Both the position numbers and the translations under genes were made by a program. Source: Nitrospiraceae bacterium (GTDB taxonomy: Bacteria > Nitrospirota > UBA9217). From it: a stretch of DNA of 5,907 bases. Under the pieces are notes generated by a model that was not told where the DNA came from, searched no databases, and worked only from the letters and a program-made list of their open reading frames with translations. Shown piece after piece: positions 4,842-5,907 of this stretch (within the stretch, counting starts at the first letter, position 1; each line of letters begins with the position of its first letter). Location: contig DMKB01000312.1 of the NCBI GenBank assembly GCA_003454665.1, forward strand, positions 1 through 5,907, written 5' to 3'.

Positions 4842-5702
4842 ATGCAGGGTGAGAAAATAGATCTGCGGCACCGGGAACTTCTCTCTCATCGGCTGAGGGC
4901 CATGAATGCTTCCCTTTCCGAGTACAGTTTTGCGAATATTTACCTTTTTCGCGCGGTGCATCAGTATGAGTTGGTTGCCGATGAGCATCTCTTCATACGA
5001 GGCAGGTCATATGATGGATTCGTCTATCTTATGCCGACGGCGGTGCCTCAGGATATCGATCCGGAGTATCTCAAACATATTATGAAAAATGTTGATTTTC
5101 TGTTCCCGATCCCAGAGGCATGGACGGGGATGTTCGACGGCGATTCCTTTGCCGTGTCCTACAACCAGGGTGATGCGGACTATGTGTACACCGTGGAAAA
5201 AATGAGCACGTATAAAGGCAGGCGGTTTCACAAGAAGAGAAACCTGCTCAGCCAGTTCATGAATAGGTATTCCCCGGAAGCGCTTCCTCTCACAAACGAC
5301 CGTTTGGATCAGGCACGGTTCATTCTGCAGGACTGGCAAGACGCCTCGGATAGTGGCAGGGGGGAGACCGATTATGAACCGTGCCGGGAGGCACTGGAAA
5401 AATACGAAGAACTGGTCCTCTGCGGCGGCATCTATTACGTAGACGGGGAGCCCGCGGGCTTTATCCTCGGGGAAGAGTTGAATGAGGAGACCTTTGTCTT
5501 GCACTTTGCGAAGGCGCGCACCCGGTTCAAGGGTGTCTATCAATACATGTATAACAACTTTGCAAAGGTGCTGCCGGACAAATACCGGTTTCTTAATCTT
5601 GAACAAGACCTGAACAGGGATAATTTGCGGGTATTCAAGTCTTCCTACAATCCCGCTTTTCTTTTGCCCAAAGCCCGCATCAGTCTCAACACGAAGCGAT
5701 GA
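4842..5702 (+). CDS. DUF2156 protein (phosphatidylglycerol lysyltransferase C-terminal-like fold)
   Basis: The 286-residue product matches the DUF2156/LPG_synthase_C family, two tandem GNAT-like folds related to the aminoacyl-transferring part of MprF. Telling segments: SEYSFANIYLFR (26-37), DYVYTVEKMSTYKGRRFHKK (113-132), GGIYYVDGEPAGFILGEELN (195-214) and FLNLEQDLNRDNLRVFKSSY (250-269) followed by NPAFLLPK. There are no membrane segments, so unlike MprF it lacks the lipid flippase part and is probably soluble; whether it moves an aminoacyl group and to what is unknown. The ATG at 4842 has no clear Shine-Dalgarno sequence, but the frame is closed by TGA at 4827-4829 and similarity begins near residue 6, so this start is the only good one; ATG 4902 has GAGGG only 2 nt away and would remove conserved sequence. 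It lies 65 bp after the pentapeptide gene. Confidence 0.88.
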   Translation: MQGEKIDLRHRELLSHRLRAMNASLSEYSFANIYLFRAVHQYELVADEHLFIRGRSYDGFVYLMPTAVPQDIDPEYLKHIMKNVDFLFPIPEAWTGMFDGDSFAVSYNQGDADYVYTVEKMSTYKGRRFHKKRNLLSQFMNRYSPEALPLTNDRLDQARFILQDWQDASDSGRGETDYEPCREALEKYEELVLCGGIYYVDGEPAGFILGEELNEETFVLHFAKARTRFKGVYQYMYNNFAKVLPDKYRFLNLEQDLNRDNLRVFKSSYNPAFLLPKARISLNTKR

Positions 5703-5715
5703 CCCGCCCGGCATG

Positions 5716-5907
5716 CTATTGATCCAAAATGGCCCTGACCTGTTTCAGGAGTTCCTTCGGCGATGTAGGCTTCAGGATGAAGTTCGAGCCATCGTCGAGG
5801 AGCCCCTTTTTCTGGATGACCTCTTCGTTATAGCCGCTGGCGAACAGGGCCCTGATCCCGGGCTGTATCTCCCTGATCGCTTCGTATGTTTCCTTGCCGT
5901 TCATGTT
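5716..5907 (-). CDS. C-terminal receiver domain, probably of a hybrid sensor histidine kinase, 5' truncated
   Basis: Read on the - strand, the frame enters from the right edge (Asn at 5905-5907, then MNGKETYEAI) and ends at TAG (5716-5718), giving 63 residues. They form the second half of a receiver: the conserved MNGKE segment that follows the phospho-acceptor Asp, the switch Ser in LFASGYNEE, the conserved Lys in NFILKPTSP and a final helix LLKQVRAILDQ. The phosphorylated Asp lies outside the window. The style (NGKETYEAIREIQPGIRALFASGY, then KPTSP near the terminus) is typical of receivers at the C-end of PAS-containing hybrid kinases, but a stand-alone receiver cannot be excluded. It converges with the DUF2156 gene, 13 bp apart. 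It might phosphorylate or compete with the orphan receiver at 2278-2631; that is only conjecture. Confidence 0.85.
   Translation of the reverse strand, partial: NMNGKETYEAIREIQPGIRALFASGYNEEVIQKKGLLDDGSNFILKPTSPKELLKQVRAILDQ

Noticed and set aside
5007..5714. - strand open frame (235 codons) opposite the DUF2156 gene
   Set aside because: The + strand frame has clear family motifs; the antisense frame has none, and it would overlap it almost completely.

Overview
This 5.9 kb stretch of bacterial chromosome is densely coding, with short gaps and GC-moderate codon use. It has no RNA gene, CRISPR array, insertion sequence or phage gene that I can see. The order purD-purE-tsaC, a receiver-only response regulator, a hybrid-kinase-type receiver at the right edge and the style of the DUF2156 protein suggest a Gram-negative, Desulfobacterota-like (deltaproteobacterial, Geobacter/Syntrophus type) or Nitrospirota-like bacterium. 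That placement is inference from gene content and protein flavour, not from a marker gene.

Left part (1-2222), housekeeping: the C-terminal half of purD (GAR synthetase, cut by the window edge), a 131-bp gap with inverted and direct repeats, purE (N5-CAIR mutase) with an unusual highly basic C-terminal tail, a roughly 110-bp gap holding a possible hairpin terminator and a possible 34-codon small ORF, then tsaC (threonylcarbamoyl-AMP synthase for tRNA t6A). All are on the + strand.

Middle (2278-4035): a 117-residue stand-alone receiver domain, then a 440-residue PIN-PhoH (PhoH2/YlaK type) protein, which pairs a predicted RNase domain with an ATPase/helicase domain.

Right part (4069-5907): a GTG-started pentapeptide-repeat protein with 38 unbroken repeats and 33 bp behind phoH, a DUF2156 protein (the catalytic-domain fold of phosphatidylglycerol lysyltransferase, without membrane segments), and on the - strand the last 63 residues of a receiver domain, probably the end of a hybrid sensor kinase. 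The last two genes converge with only 13 bp between them.

How the genes may work together: purD and purE act in de novo purine synthesis and tsaC in tRNA modification, both core growth functions. The PIN-PhoH, pentapeptide and DUF2156 genes run in one direction with short gaps and could form one transcription unit, but nothing in the sequence ties them to a shared biochemical job. I do not see a clear new multi-gene system. The points most worth a second look are the PurE basic tail, the in-frame small ORF before tsaC, the alternative hairpins between purD and purE, the regular pentapeptide helix with an internal CxxC, and a palindromic, possibly dispersed element at 4770-4813.
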